From Cranoglanis bouderius (taxonomy: Eukaryota; Chordata; Actinopteri; Siluriformes; Cranoglanididae), in contig CM042535.1 of the NCBI GenBank assembly GCA_023630585.1, positions 32,982,899-33,046,898 of the forward strand: DNA of 64,000 nt, in the 5' to 3' direction. The number at the start of each line of letters is the position of its first letter. Position 1 is the stretch's first letter. A program made the position numbers and the translations under genes. Positions 47,892-62,919 of this stretch are shown here, piece after piece. Under the pieces are notes generated by a model. It saw nothing but the letters and a program-made list of their open reading frames with translations. It had not been told where the DNA came from and made no database searches.

Positions 47892-48793
47892 CAACCCCAG
47901 TTCCAAAAAAGTTGGGACGCTGTGTAAAATGTAAATAAAAACAGAATGCAATGATTTGCAAATCTCATAAATTCATATGTTATTCACAATAGAACATAGA
48001 GGAAATGTACCATTTTAAGATAAAAATAAGGTAATTTTGAATTTCATGGCTGCAACACGTCTCAAAAAAGTTGGGACGGGGCAACAAAGGGCTGGAAAAG
48101 TAAGTGTTACTAAAAAGAAACAGCTGGAGGTTAATTGGGAACAGGTCAGTAACATGATTGGGTATGAAAAGAGTATCTTAGATAGGCAGAGTCTTCAAGA
48201 AGTAAAGATGGGCAGAGGTTCTCCAATCTGCAAAAATCTGCATCTACAATTTGTGGAACAATTTCAGAATAATGTTCTTCAACAGAAAATTGCAAAGACT
48301 TTGAATATCTCATCATCTATAGTACATAATATCATCAAAAGATTCTGAGAACCTGGAGAAATCTCTGTGCGCAATGGACAAGGGTGAAAATCAATATTGC
48401 ATGCCCGTGATCTTCGGGCCCTCAGGGGCACTGCATTAAAAACAGGCATGAAATGGAAATCACTGCATGGGCTCAGAAACACCTCCAGAACTCACTGTCT
48501 GTGAACACAGTTCGCCGTGCCATCCACAAATGCTGGTTAAAGCTCTATCATGCAGAGAAGAAGCCACGTGTGAACATGATCCAGAAACTCTGCCGTCTTC
48601 TCTGGGCCAAAGCTCATTTAAAATGGACTGAGGCAAAGTGGAAAACTGTTCTGTGGTCAGACGAATCAAAATTTGAAATTCTTTTTGGAAACCATGGACG
48701 CCACGTCTTCTAAACTAAAGAGGACCAAAGAGGAGAGGGACCATCCGGCTTTTTTATTAGCGCTCAGTTCAAAAGCCTGCATCTGCATGTAAA
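47892..48793 (+). mobile_element. Tc1-like transposon, 3'-truncated, with IR/DR left end
   Basis: Starts after TA with CAACCCCAGTTCCAAAAAAG. The AAAAAAGTTGGGACG motif recurs at 47906 and 48064 as outer and inner direct repeats. Coding remnants: 48204-48348 (NVLQQKIAKTLNISSSIVHNI, helix-turn-helix) and 48453-48713 ending at LWSDESKFEILFGNHGRHVF and a stop. Sequence breaks off near 48793 before the second Asp. Confidence 0.88.
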
Positions 48794-50157
48794 CTTTATC
48801 TAAATATGTGGTAGATATACTAACAAGTCTATGTACTTCATATGTGGTAAAACAAGTGTGCTAAATAACATATCCTGAAATGCTAGCAAGTGAGCTAAAC
48901 AAAAAAATCTCATTGAATTTACTTAATTCAAATCGGTTCCACGTGAAAAAACATTAGCACGATTTGCTTTTGTACATCCAGCATGATTTGATCATGTATT
49001 TTCAAGTCCTGTATAAAATCAAACCCTGCACTCTCACCTGAGCTCAGGCTCAAACCCAGGTCACTGTCATTGTGAGGCATCGATACTATAGTTATTTCTT
49101 CTTGTTAATACAGGATCACATTAATACTACCTGACATGATCACACTCACTCTAAATAATTCATACTAGTAATTATAAAACTGTTTCCATTAATTTTTTAT
49201 ACGCAATGGAATCATGTTTTGATGAGAAACTTCATATTTTATGTAAACTATACATATGTTCTCTTAAATCTGAACGACCACATATTCCCTTTTTTCAGTG
49301 TACACTTGGACACTGTGTTAAATAAATAGTATTGTAATATACTTTTTAGAAATACATTACTGTAAAAGATTCTTTTGGGTAAATTTGTGATTGCCCTCAA
49401 ATAAAATGCTGTTTTGTGTCATTTAGAAGCAGTTTAGATTAGGATTGGTGCTTGAAATGACACCTTTGGGAAAGATCTAATAATCTGTTCATAAATTGAT
49501 ATTGTGGAAGTTGATGAACTCAAAAAAGAGGTTTCTGTTTAATCGCCAGTTTCTTGCAAGGTTGAAAGCTACGGTGTTGGTTGTTTGAAATCTCTAATAC
49601 AATGCAGTATGGGAAGTACATTTGTTGTTAAATGTATACCTTATTATATGGGAGTAGATAAGTATAATATTACTTGTTAGTACATTTCTACTGAATTATA
49701 CTGAAAATGCAGTCGTGCAGTCATAATACTTAAGACATCTTTTGATATATGATTTCATTGATTCATTTACATATGCTACAGTATATTTAATGTGCCCCTG
49801 AAATCAAAATTGGTGTTTCAGAGCTTTTTGTACAGTACCTGTTCCTTAGTGTTATGGACAACGATATAATACCATATCTGGGGGAAAAATTGTTTAGGGA
49901 AAAAAAAAAAGATTCAAAAAATAGTTTAGAGATATTATTAGGGTTTTTTTTTGTTTGTTTGTTTTTTTGTAATTCATCACTATCGGGAAACAATCAAAAT
50001 GTTATGAAGACTCATATTTATGCAAATCTTTGTGATTGTTCTCTAGTAGCACATGTGTCCCACCCCCAGAGGCTGGTCTTGCTCTACATAAGCAGCTCAT
50101 TAGCAGTAAACTTGGTTCATCAGTGTGTTTTTAGCCGTGCATCTTCCTGCACACTAT

Positions 50158-50347
50158 TCATTTACATTTACAGCATTTGGCAGACACCTTTATTCAGAGC
50201 AACTTATGTTTATCTCATTTATACAACTGAGCGTTCAGGGCCTTGCTCAAGGGCCTGACCGTGACAGATTGGCAGTGCTCAGATTTGAACTCATGACCTT
50301 CTGATCAGTAGTCCAATATCTTAACCACTGAGCTAGCACTACTCCCT
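50158..50347 (-). mobile_element. tRNA-derived SINE, copy 2, with pol III boxes
   Basis: The minus-strand head reads TAGCTCAGTGGTTAAG (box A region, 50320-50336) and GGTCATGAGTTCAAATC (box B region, about 50281-50300). The body GGGCCTTGCTCAAGGGCC...TTTATCTCATTTATACAACT and tail AGCATTTGGCAGACACC match copy 1 at 22111. It is not a tRNA gene: box B is degenerate and the acceptor stem cannot be formed. Confidence 0.78.
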
Positions 50348-51881
50348 AGACTCCCTTTTCCAACTGTCAGTCAAGGGGGAAAAATGGTGGCTGTTTATTT
50401 GTTTTGAAGAGGGGGGAATTTGACCGGAAAATTTTGGAGATGTTTTCGCGACTTAGGGCTCTTCAATGCTGGAATTTGTTGCTTCGTCAGACGAGAACGT
50501 GATTCCATCTTTATACATTGTCAGAGCTTCTCCATCAGTAAGTAAAAGCCTCTTGTTAAGCTTATCGCTGTTCTCCATAGCTAAGCAACTGTCATGTTTG
50601 TTGTAGGTTTGCTGTGGGTGTGGCCTGTCTCGAATGCTGTTGGCTGTTGTGCAAGTCAGTCAAGCACTTCAGCATGACATCACACCGACTTCCTGTTTCA
50701 GAAGGAAATGGAAATATGCCAACATATAGAAGTATGAAATCACAGCTAAGGAGCCATTTCATAGGGATTTGAAAGAGTATTGAAGTATACTTAAATAGAT
50801 CAATTTTAGCATATTTAAATGCTTTAATACTATGTTTGTTTAATTAAGGTATACTAGTAACAAAATCATTCTATTTTAGCAACTGTAAGTGTATTAATCA
50901 TTGGTGTGGCTCCAAGTTGACTAAAGTGTGCTGTAGCATCAAGTTTAGTGTACCTTAGTGACTTTCTTTTTCACTAGGGAGAGCAAATCACAGTGAATGA
51001 AAAGCTCTGTCAGTCTGACTGGCATGCTGTCTGGGTTGAGCGCTTCATAGGATTCAGAAATTTGCTCGAGCACTCCCTGGGTCCCTGCATGCACACTTCA
51101 GAGGCAGAAAGACATCTGAACACCTGAGAATGCCAAGTTCCAAAGGCTATTTACATGCTGACTAAGTCTTTAGGAAAGAATTATATTTGCTGGTCAGAAG
51201 GCTTGAAGTCCCTGCTCCTGCTCCTTTGGTTTGAATTATTGTTAAGTGTTACATCAATGAGAACAGATCCCTTTTGCGGATGCTTACAATTTCAGCAATT
51301 ATGACAGTATGAATATACAAATAAGCATATTGTAATTCTGAGTGTACGGTTTATCAAGGCTACGATGCTTCAGTGTTATTCACCTTTTGCTAAAGTGGTT
51401 CATTTAACGTTAAGCAGGAGGTCAGTGACTAGGCTTAAAGTTTATCAAGCATATAAGCTGCATAGAGTAGCAAAGAGGAGTAGTGGGAGTGGGATCACAT
51501 GATTCAGCCCCAGCCAGCAAAGCACTGGAGCAGGAAATTATTCCGTCTCATTCCCATATTGATTCTGACCTCCTCGAACGCCTCATTACCACCGTCTTCA
51601 GTCCTCATAAATGTGCCCCAGTGTCCAATGGGACACTTCTCATTGTTCAAATTCAGGTTAACCTCTGTGGGGAATGCTAGGAGCAAAACCGGTGTCTTAA
51701 ACTGAATTTCCTTTCTCTGTTCTTACTTACTGTCTCACTCACCATCTCTTGGCCATTTTGAAAATATAAGTTATTGGACTTTTGCAGTATCTTGGCTGAA
51801 ACTATTTTCAATGCAGGGCTTATTATAGTGCACATAGCTCTTTGCCTTTAGGACCTATAATGTGCAGTACACACAGCCTGA

Positions 51882-53455
<1,574 letters not shown>

Positions 53456-53856
53456 TAAAATTGATGTTATTTGCCTTAATCAGTTAATTTTTAGCATGAA
53501 CATGCCTGCAGGGTAGCACAGGAAAGTACTAAGACCTTGATCAAAGTTCACAATGTGTGAGATAAGACCTCTTTATTAAGGATATCATCTTGATGAAGAT
53601 ACTGAAGAGGAAAAGCTTTCCTGAGAAAGTTAGAAAGGCTTCTCAACTAAGCAGTCAGAATGGGCAGGGACAAAAACCTCCCATGTTTTTCTTCTTCTTC
53701 ATTCATTTTATTTGTACTCACCATCTACTCTGTGATGGGCTTTATATTGGAATGTGTTTATATAGGTTTTTTAGGTAATAGTTTGTTACCAGGGATAATG
53801 TCACAGACATAGCACTAAACATTGTTAATAATATTCCAAATTTATATAACAAATTT

Positions 53857-53881
53857 ATATATATATATATATATATATATA
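53857..53881. repeat. (AT)n microsatellite
   Basis: About 12 AT units. Confidence 0.9.
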
Positions 53882-54436
53882 TGAATGATTTACTTCCTTT
53901 GTGAATGACTGTGAAATTGCTATTTATGTCTTTGCTGACTCAGCCTTATTGGTTAGCCTGCTGGGGTCCTCCATCTCCAATCCCATGACAGCACTACATT
54001 CATTGCCCTTTGAGCAAAAAAGATAAGGATTCATTACTGCCACAGAGAAACCGTGACTGAATCTAGAGCCTCCTCCAGCCTGTTTGCCCAAAGTCACATG
54101 GATCTGTCATCCTCAGTGAGATAACAGTGGCCTCATGCAGGGCATGATGGGACTCCTCCTGCCTTTGCTTGTGGGCTGTGTGTCAGAGAATGCCTAACTC
54201 TTAGAATCCTTAACTAGGCTGTAGCTGCCCAAGCATCTTAAAATCAAACAGTGTGGAGAATGGTGTAAGCACAAGACTGTCAGCTCTAATGATCCAAAGT
54301 AATGTGCTTGATGAAAGAGTGAAAGATGAACTCTTGTCATCACAATGTGTTTTAATGTGCTTTTAACTATCACAATAATTGAGCTCACTGACCGTCATTA
54401 ATCAACACCCTCTTTCCTTTTTCCTCTTTATTTTAG

Positions 54437-54595
54437 AAACCACTATATACTTCCCTTTATTTAGTGGTTCTTCATACTTGGAGCTTCAGCCCTTTACTCC
54501 ACTGTATACAAGCTTTGAGACCACATCTTCTAGAGACACAGTTTGCATTCATATTACTGTGAAAGTGAAGGCTCCCAATGGAATTATACTTTACA
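54437..54595 (+). CDS. eys: eys exon j: start of second laminin G domain
   Basis: A 159-nt exon after TCTTTATTTTAG; enters in phase 1, leaves in phase 1 at a consensus GTGAGT donor. Reads ETTIYFPLFSGSSYLELQPF, then TSSRDTVCIHITVKVKAPNG and IILYS (completed downstream). Motifs F.SGSSYLEL and NGIILYS correspond to the opening of human EYS laminin G 2 as I recall it. A cysteine in VCIH is unusual for this strand. The next exon lies beyond the window or was not recognised. Confidence 0.92.
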
Positions 54596-54747
54596 GTGAG
54601 TATTCAATGTTCAGTCTTCTATCCAGTGCTCAACTTTCCTTTGCATACAGTGATGTAAACAGTGACACTATAGTATCTGTATCTACTGAGTGCTCCAAAT
54701 ATCTGTATTCATTCATATTCATGGCCTAAACCCAAAATTGGTGGAGG

Positions 54748-54790
54748 TTTTTGTTTGTTTGTTTGTTTGTTTGTTTGTTTGTTTGTTTTT
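54748..54790. repeat. (TTTG)n microsatellite
   Basis: About ten TTTG units. Confidence 0.95.
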
Positions 54791-55064
54791 ATGAAATATT
54801 AACCTTATCACTATGCCCCTGGAAAAAACTGAAAAAACCCAGAAGTAGATAATGTCAGCGCTGTCAGCATGTTCAGTGAATTCTGATTCTGACAGTTACT
54901 CAACCTCTTATCACTTTCTCACTTGTGCAGCCTTTTTTGTTGCCACGCACAGATAGGATACACACCCTTTAGACTCAACCAGACTGGGAACCTTTCTGGC
55001 AAGGTTTTTGTTTTAAAAAATCGTATTTGTATATGTTTAGAACACATTATTTGTTTGTTCCGAA

Positions 55065-55420
55065 TAATAATTGACTGACAGGCGTGGAAGCCGATCGTTG
55101 TGCCTTGTTCCTTAACAAGTATCTGCTTCCTGAGATACTTTTCTCCGCACCACAGCTGTAAAGAGTGGTTATTTGAGTTACTGTAGCCTTGCTGTCAGCT
55201 CGAAACAGTCTAGCCATTCTTCTCATCAATGAGACATTTCTACCTGAAGAACTGCTGCTTTCAGTGTATACACACTGTTGTGCACGAAAATTCCAGGAGA
55301 TCAGCAGTTTCTGAAATATTTCAACCAGACAGCCTGGCACCAATAACCATGCCACGGTCAAAGTCACTGAAATCACATTTTTCCCCCCATTCTGATGTCT
55401 ACTGTGAACATTAACTGAAG
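55065..55420 (-). mobile_element. Tc1-like relic, same family as 31270-31858, copy 2
   Basis: The complement contains AATATTTCAGAAACTGCTGATC and ATTTTCGTGCACAACAGTGTGT, parallel to TATTTCAGAAACTGCTGATCTC at 31490. Only the N-terminal transposase region and some flank remain; both ends are lost. Confidence 0.75.
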
Positions 55421-55454
55421 CTCTTGACCTGTATTTATGTCGAGATTTACATAT

Positions 55455-55560
55455 ATTAATTGTGAGATTAAGCTATTTAACCATAAGGAGATCTTTTAAA
55501 TTATCCTTTTTACCCCTCTTTACCAAGGGTGCCAATAATTCAGGGACCGAAATAATATAT
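55455..55560. mobile_element. fragment of the 25027-26795 Tc1-like family
   Basis: GTGAGATTAAGCTATTTAACCA ... CTTTACCAAGGGTGCCAATAATTC parallels 26708-26785 (GTGAGATTAAGCTAATTAACCA ... GTGCCAATCATTC). Confidence 0.65.
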
Positions 55561-56127
55561 CTTCAGGGACAGAAACGGCACCAAATAAAAGAAGTATCTT
55601 TTTTTTTTTTTTTTGTTTGTGTTGGATTTTTTTTATTATTATTTATTTATTTTTTAGAAGATCTGGCATATTCCTGGATCTGAGAGCAAATTTAACAATT
55701 TCTGCTGTTTTTCCTGTCTTGCTGTAGCCAAGGATTCAGCCTGATCTAATTTCACCTTAGGAACCTTTCAGGGATCCTGACAATGTGTAGTTGAGAAGGT
55801 CAACAGACATGACATTCATTAACCACATTCTTTTTTTGCAGAACTCTTAGTTCAGAGCACTGACATACTCTTAGTAAACTCTGCATTGCTATGGCCACCT
55901 GAGTGCTGATGGGCTGAAAAATGAGTTTGCTGTTGGCATTTAAGCATTTCTTGAGTGCACAGCGATAATAGTGCCCTCTTCTTTCTATTTAAGAGCTGTC
56001 CTAAAATAGTTCTCTATTAACTTGGTCATTAAGACAGCTGGAAAAACACACCTTTGGCAGAATCCTAGACATTTAGAAAAGTGAAAAAAAGGCTTTTTTT
56101 TCCAGAAAAAGGTTTTTAAAGGGCTGT

Positions 56128-56157
56128 GTTAATAATACATTATAATGTATTATTAAC
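56128..56157. repeat. perfect 30-bp palindrome
   Basis: GTTAATAATACAT, TATA, ATGTATTATTAAC: the two 13-base arms are exact complements and the centre is itself palindromic. Confidence 0.95.
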
Positions 56158-57444
56158 ATTGTAACACTTGGAGTTCTTAAGAGCATGCCGATGGGGATCC
56201 TAATTAATTACCATTAAATAATGTTAAATGATGCTGCTCAATTGCAAATGTCTCCTTTTAGCCTGCATAAACCATATCAGGGAGATAAATCTTAATCTTT
56301 GCCATGTTTATCTGTAAAATAAGTGACACAAATGAAGTCGCATTATATAAGCATTTATAACAGTGGAAAATATTAATGGAGAATGTAGTACTCAAAGAAT
56401 TAACTAGGAAATATGCAGCATACTGTATGATGCCTAAAAGTCAACAGAAAGAAAATTAGTATTCAATAACTTGACGAAACGTGTGTCAAAGCTCTAAATG
56501 CCCTGTTCACTGGCAACCAGGAAGCTCATGTTATTCAATATATTGATGGAGGAAGACGATTTAAACTAATGTCTTAAGAATGCTATAAAGCCAATGTAAC
56601 AAACAGGCTGTAAAAAGATAAGCCTCTTTCTTTAATTTCCACAGTATTCATTTAACTTAAAAATAGTATACATTTCCTTTTATTGAAAGCACGAAAAAAC
56701 TCCTTTTAAAATATAGATGTTCCACAGGTCTGTTCTACCAAGGGATTTGCTTTAGTAAGGTAAAATACAATCATTTGCATTCAACTAGCATATTGTGTTG
56801 ATCTTCACATTTGCTTTAGCTATGGAAATACCCACAGCATTTGGTTAAAATGCATCCCATAGCAATCATTAGTAATAACGCCTCCAGCTGTAACATGACA
56901 GTTAAATAATCTGTTAGTCAGATGAGCGGAATCAATAAATTGGTGACAGAGATGGCAGTTGGGTGGGGTTTAGCTTGTGTTATCAGAATGAGATTGGTCT
57001 TGATATCAAGTTAACAAATTCATTTTTTACCTCCACCCTGTCAGATTAGCTATGTGAGCGCACCTCAGCTGACACTGGCCACATCGGACACATCTGACAG
57101 TATTTATCTCTTGTCACTGGCTGTCAGAGAACTCATGAATTTCCTTTACTGATAGAGGGCTTGGGGAGAGAAAGAAATTTACTATTTGTCTTGTTATTAT
57201 TTCCCCTTCACTTTCTGTCCTTGCTGTCATCATAGGATTTAATTTTGTACTCCAGTCTTCCTGACTTTTCCATATGATGAGCGAAATGCAAATTTAATAT
57301 GAAATAATGACCTTGTTGGATGAATTTATAAATGAGTAATCTGTTTCCAGTGCATGCCTAAGATTGCTTTGAAGTATTAAAATATGTAATTTATTGTGGC
57401 TGGTATGTTCAAAACACATTAGCAAACCAAAATAAATAAATAAA

Positions 57445-58195
57445 TAAAGCATAGCTGCAAGCAGCAATGGCGGATTCCTCCTCAAGATTGCGGACCATTT
57501 CAAAATTGGCATGGTAGAGAAATGAGAAATTTTTGTAGTTTTCCACAAATCATCATTCTGAGACAAACAGCACCATCTAGCGGAAGATAAAGATATTGTT
57601 AAACATAATATAACACATATTATCAAAGTTATTTATTTTAATGTCATTGTTTTCGGAGATATGAGGTTGCCATCGCACCTCTGTGGCACAGAACAAGTCC
57701 ATAGGTTAATGTTCCATTGATTTAAGGATACAAGAAATATGTGCAACAGTTGTCAATTCACCAATATGTAAATAGTTCGGCCAATTTTTATTTGATTCCT
57801 TATTGCTTATCACCCTATAGGAAGATACGTATCCCACACATATATACCACAGATCAAGTCAATCGGACCTACGGTTCATGAGGAGAAGATTTTTGTAATT
57901 TTGGACAAATTTTCAATGTACTGGAAAATCTATCATGGCGGACTTTATGGGTCCCAATGACTTTTTTTGTTCCCCATGAGACATAAGGCATGTATACCAA
58001 TTTTCAGACATTTTGGACTTGGGGTGGAGGGAAAATGGGCCATTTGTGGTGTGGGAGTTACTCGTGGCCTGTAGTATGTGCCAAATTTCAAAACTTTTTA
58101 ACATTCAGATCTTGAGTTATTGGGCACTTTAGGGAGATAAGGAGAATAATAATAATAATACTAAAAATAACAATAGGTTTCCTTCTGATGGAGGA
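57445..58195. repeat. dispersed noncoding repeat ('GCTGCAAGCAGCAATGGCGG' type)
   Basis: Begins with TAGCTGCAAGCAGCAATGGC and ends AATAATAATACTAAAAATAACAATAGGTTTCCTTC, the start and finish of an interspersed fish repeat I recognise. The body (CACCATCTAGCGG, CCAATTTTCAGACATTTTGG) has no coding capacity. Class uncertain. Confidence 0.55.
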
Positions 58196-58239
58196 ATCCT
58201 AATAAATCACACACAACAGCAAATTTGAAAACTCATCAA

Positions 58240-58555
58240 TATGAACCAAGGTTGGAGTGGAAGAACTCAAGTGGCCTGCACAGTGCCCTGACCTCAGCCC
58301 CACTGAACACCTTTGGAATTGTAATGCTGACTGCACCCCAGGCCTCATCACTCAACATCAATCCCTGATTTCACTAATGCTCTTGTTGCTGAATGGGCAA
58401 ATCCCCACAGCCACGCTCCAAAATCTAGTGGAAAGGCTTACCAGAAGAGTGGAGATTGTTATAACAGCAAAGGGGGACTAAATATGGAATGTGATATTCA
58501 AAAAGCACATATGAGCGTGACGGTCAGGTGTTCATAAACCTTTGGGCATATAGTG
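58240..58555 (+). mobile_element. Tc1-like 3' fragment, 'CACTATATG' family
   Basis: Reads AGTGGCCTGCACAGTGCCCTGACCTCAGCCC (WPAQCPDLSPTEHLWN: the catalytic Glu motif), and ends GGTCAGGTGTTCATAAACCT...GGGCATATAGTG, the terminal repeat shared with 28602-29095. The 5' part is missing. Confidence 0.83.
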
Positions 58556-58689
58556 TCTCATACCCTCATAGTGTACTCATAATCTCACAAACCTTGATAT
58601 TACTATTCTGTCCCAACTGGCAAAACCACCTTAAATCATCCTCCTACAATCAGGGCTGCCAAAAAAACAGAGGAAAAAACTAGAGATCA

Positions 58690-59130
58690 AACATACAGAG
58701 TTAATCAAAAAGCACAGGTACGGCATGCATCAAAATGCAGGGCAAAGCTGTATGCCAGACTTGCTCCTCATCCATCTCCCTTCCCTTTCTCTCTCTACAC
58801 TTCTCCTCTCTGACAAACGCAGCCCTGGGGGAGTCTGAGGTGGAGGAATGCGGTGGTAAGGAGTGGGGGAAACGGTGGACAGGGAAGAACAGGTGACGGG
58901 TACTGACAAAAAGGACGAACGCTCCGTTAGGCCCAGCTCAGGGTAATGGGGCCATTGGGACTTTGAGCAGTAATTCGTCATCTCGTCGTCCCACAAGTGA
59001 GAAGAGAAGGAAAGATGGAGAAGAAATGAAACACGAGTTACAGGGAGCAGGTGTCCTGGAGGAAATGTAATTGTTTTCAAAAAGCGCCACAGCAAAGGGA
59101 AGGCGACAGTTGGGCATTAAAACTCACCAT
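58690..59130. other. unique GC-richer stretch, possible conserved noncoding element
   Basis: Contains several CpG-rich words (GGTACGGCATGC, GAACGCTCCGTTAGGCCC, CGTCATCTCGTCGTCCC). No repeat match within the window and no convincing reading frame. Confidence 0.3.
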
Positions 59131-60039
59131 GCATCTGAAGTATTTTCCTTCTTGTTGAGCAAATCAGTAACTACAGTTCTACATCTATCTGATGGATTAA
59201 TATAATTTAATAAATATCAAAACAGTTGTAATGTTTATTAATGCTCAACATGGATTTCTTACACTTCCTTATCAGATGGCATCAGATGGGAAATTGCCTC
59301 TTGAGAAATCACAAGACGTGTTTTTCCACCATTACGTCTAGCTCTAGATAAACCTTGGCAATAGTACAGATTTATCTAAGCTGAGTCTTGGAGGACCAGA
59401 GCTTGGCCTAGATTAAACTTGTCAGCTGATTAGTAAGTGCTACATGAGTTGAATTGAGTGAGTTAGAGCAGGGTAAACATTAAACTCTACATTGGTGTAG
59501 ACCTTAAGGATATGAATTTGACACCTTTGCTCAAGTTGAAAATGCCCTACATAAATGGAGATGTCAAAAAATATCCACCAGACTAGAATGAGGATAAATG
59601 CTACATGCAGTACCTTGGTGTCCCTCGGTGCCCCCTGAGGAACTGAATGGTTAGGGATTTTGCAGTCTTTAATCATTGCCTCACCTTAGAACCTATGGTA
59701 ATGATGAGGACAGTTGCTGAGATCCAGAGCAGTGGTCTGTCCTGTCCCTAACGTTTTTATCATCAGTACAACATTTCTTTTATAGCTTTAGAGTGTAATA
59801 TTGAGAAGGCTTGGAGAGTTTTTGTAAAAAAAAATAAAAAAATTAAAAATTAAAATAAATTTTAAATGTAAGAGATCATCAAAGTCAGAGCAACTCAGCT
59901 GAAAACTGCAGAATTGTATCCATTATGCCTCGTTCTTCAGGATGACTAAGAAACATTGAGTATGTAAGCAAATGTATCTACTTCACTTTGCATCTATAAA
60001 GTAGGTATCTATAAAAATAAATAAATAAAAATTGTCAAT

Positions 60040-60700
60040 AACAGCAGCTCTGACATTTGTCCCGGCTATAATTTAAATCACAGGTGTATATTAATGCCCT
60101 CATTCTAACCCTACATTCATACAGGCGAGTGACAAGTTGCTTGTGTTGCTTGTATTTTGTGTCTTGTATGCATGTAGTGACTGGTACTGTTTTTGTAACT
60201 TGTCCGTTCACATTTTATAACGTGGTCATGTATGATAGGATAAGCTGAAACAGTGTGTATGGTGCATTGTGACCACATGCACCACAGAATTGGTCTGACG
60301 AGTCATCCGAGCCAGGCATTTGCATTTGTCTCTTTACCGCATCATACCTAATTTGCATACAAGTAAGAAAATCTTAATTCATGTCATGCTGCCACTTGCC
60401 TCTGTTGCTAAAGATAATGAATGATAATGCCTGATGCATTGTCCATTGTTAGTGACAGCGTAAGGTAATTCATTATTGTTTCTATAGTGACAGTAAATTC
60501 ACAGGGACTTGTATGGCGGATGCTCCATATAATGTAAACCTAATAATAAACAGATTTTTTTAAAACGTTATTTAACAGAGAAAAAAGGATAGTAATTGAT
60601 AAATTGAAGATTTCTATAATGATAACATTTATGGAAAGAGTTGCTGGGATGTTAATGCTTCACACCACTCTGACTTTCATCATTTTCCTGTAACAGCACG
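60040..60700 (+). repeat. dispersed repeat family X, copy 3
   Basis: CAGCAGCTCTGACA, AAATCACAGGTGTATATTAATG, ATTGTTTCTATAGTGACAG and AACATTTATGGAAAGAGT follow the same order as copy 1. An unrelated stretch (about 60120-60465) is inserted or diverged. Confidence 0.6.
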
Positions 60701-62919
60701 TCTCGTCAAGCTTTATTTTTTTTGACACTGTACAAATATATATATATTTTTTTTTTTGTAAAGTGTTCCAATATTCCATGTATATAGATGAGGTTTTCCA
60801 CACTGTTTCAGCCACTATCAGTTTTAACAGTGATGATTGTTATTCTTGGGCTCCTTGCTGATAAATTGTGAATAGCCACTAGAAATGAAATGAATTAATT
60901 AATTTTTCAAGAAATTAATTTTCTTTCTGCTGTGAAGAATTGACTGCAGAACATATAATAAACAACTTCCTTACTGAAACACGAGGAATAATGATTGGTA
61001 ACAATTAAGTACGTGGGCTTTTTAATTGTTATGGCTGTGTTTAGCATTATGTGTTCAGTTTACTGAACTGTACCAGTTTTTTTTCTTCCAGCTTCCAGTT
61101 TTCTTCTATGGGCTTCAAATGTGCATGGAATTAATGTTGTGTTTTAAACATCCGCTAATTTATATATTATTTTCAGAAGCTCTTTGATCACAGAACTTCC
61201 AAAATATCGTTTAACAAGAAGCAACTTAGAAATAGTGTTATTAATTTAGTTTTTAATTTAGTCTTAGTCCTGTACTAAATGTTTTTTTTAATCATATTTA
61301 GTCAACCTTTTCTTTTTTTTTTTTTTTTTTTTCAGATGCCCGGAGTGTAAATATAATAAAAATATAAACATAAAAATATAAATACCTCTATGATATATAA
61401 TAACTTTAGACTTATTTCATGTCTCCTCGTAACAATATGCTTTCTTGAGTATCAAGACAGGGACATTGAAGGTCAATGAACAACATTCATGAATTATGTG
61501 AGGCACAAAAAAAAAAAAACAACATTCATTCAAACACTATACAAACATTACATATCTCTCTATGCGAGTATTGACCAAGTTTCTATTGTAATAAACATGT
61601 AGGCTGGCATAACTTTGGATATAATACTTAGCAAGCTAGGATAGTGAAAAGATGAATAAGGGCGTTCAAAATAGATTAAACCTGGATCATTTCCAGTACG
61701 TGCACGCAGCTTTATCGATATCAAAGTCTATCGCATCTGTTAAAGTAACTGTTTCTGTTCAGATTTTCTGTTCTGTTAAGACTCCATTAACATCCCTGAG
61801 GTGGACACGTCTTCATTTCCCGAAAAGAAGTTAGCCAGTTTGAACTAGAACAATGCCCCCTCCCTTGAAACTCACTTCCTGGACTCAGTCCCTCACTGGT
61901 CTCATCTTTTTTTTTGTCAACAATATTGCATGTTTATATAGTCACAGTTATTGTGTAATGACGTTGTTGTCGTCTTGTCATCGTCGTGTCTTAGTCATGG
62001 AAAACAAGGTGGTCGACCAACATTTTTCATCACAGTTTTCGCTAATGAAATAAACACTACTTAGAAAATATGGAAAAGCAAAACATTTTCTTGGATAAGA
62101 ACAGCAGTTCTGCATTGTTACTTAGCATGAAATAATAAAAAAGGTCATACGGACCTTTTTTTTGTTACCTAATGAGGTCTATGTGGAATTACATTCACAC
62201 TAATAGGTCAGTCTTAAAGAACTGTAACTCAAAGCTTAATTCACTGCAAGAAAAATGTCACACTTAGTTGCCTACACATTGTGCGGTGCCTTGAATGTCA
62301 CGAGAAACAAGAATGAAAGTAATTGGCATGCTGCAGGCTTGTCATGTGCACTATGGAGTGAGCTAGGTATAATGGACCAGAGACTTTAAGTCCTTTTAAC
62401 AGTTGAGACTTGCTGATGCCAGTGTCTAGGAAATCAATTCCTGATGGAAGCAGCATAATGATGTACAAGGCATTCACTATACAGATTAGGGGCAGCTTTA
62501 TTTCATTAAAAACAGGATGAAAAGAGTACACGGCAGAGAGATTGGGCAGCAATTCCTTGTTCTTTCAGTGAGGTAACGGCATTTGACCCTACAGCAGGAC
62601 AATAGGAGGCCCTTACACATCAGGAAACCCTTTAACTGCCAACAGCCAGCAACACCATGAGATAGAGCTAGAAGAGCAAGAACAAAAAACAGACACACGC
62701 ACACACAAACACTATAGTACACAATAGAATAATGTACAAGAAATGCATAACCCTTTAAGTCTTCTGTATATTATTCAATTTTTATTCATCTTAGTGTTAT
62801 CAATTATTCAGTAACTACATTGAGCCTAATAGAAATGGTATCTAGACCCACAAACTGGTCCTGGGAGCTTAATGGAAGTAACAGGACTGTTTTGTACAAA
62901 AGCATGTGAAGCAGAAATA

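Noticed and set aside
50158..50347. Possible tRNA gene on the minus strand
   Set aside because: Boxes A and B are recognisable but the cloverleaf is not complete and a second copy exists; a tRNA-derived SINE fits.
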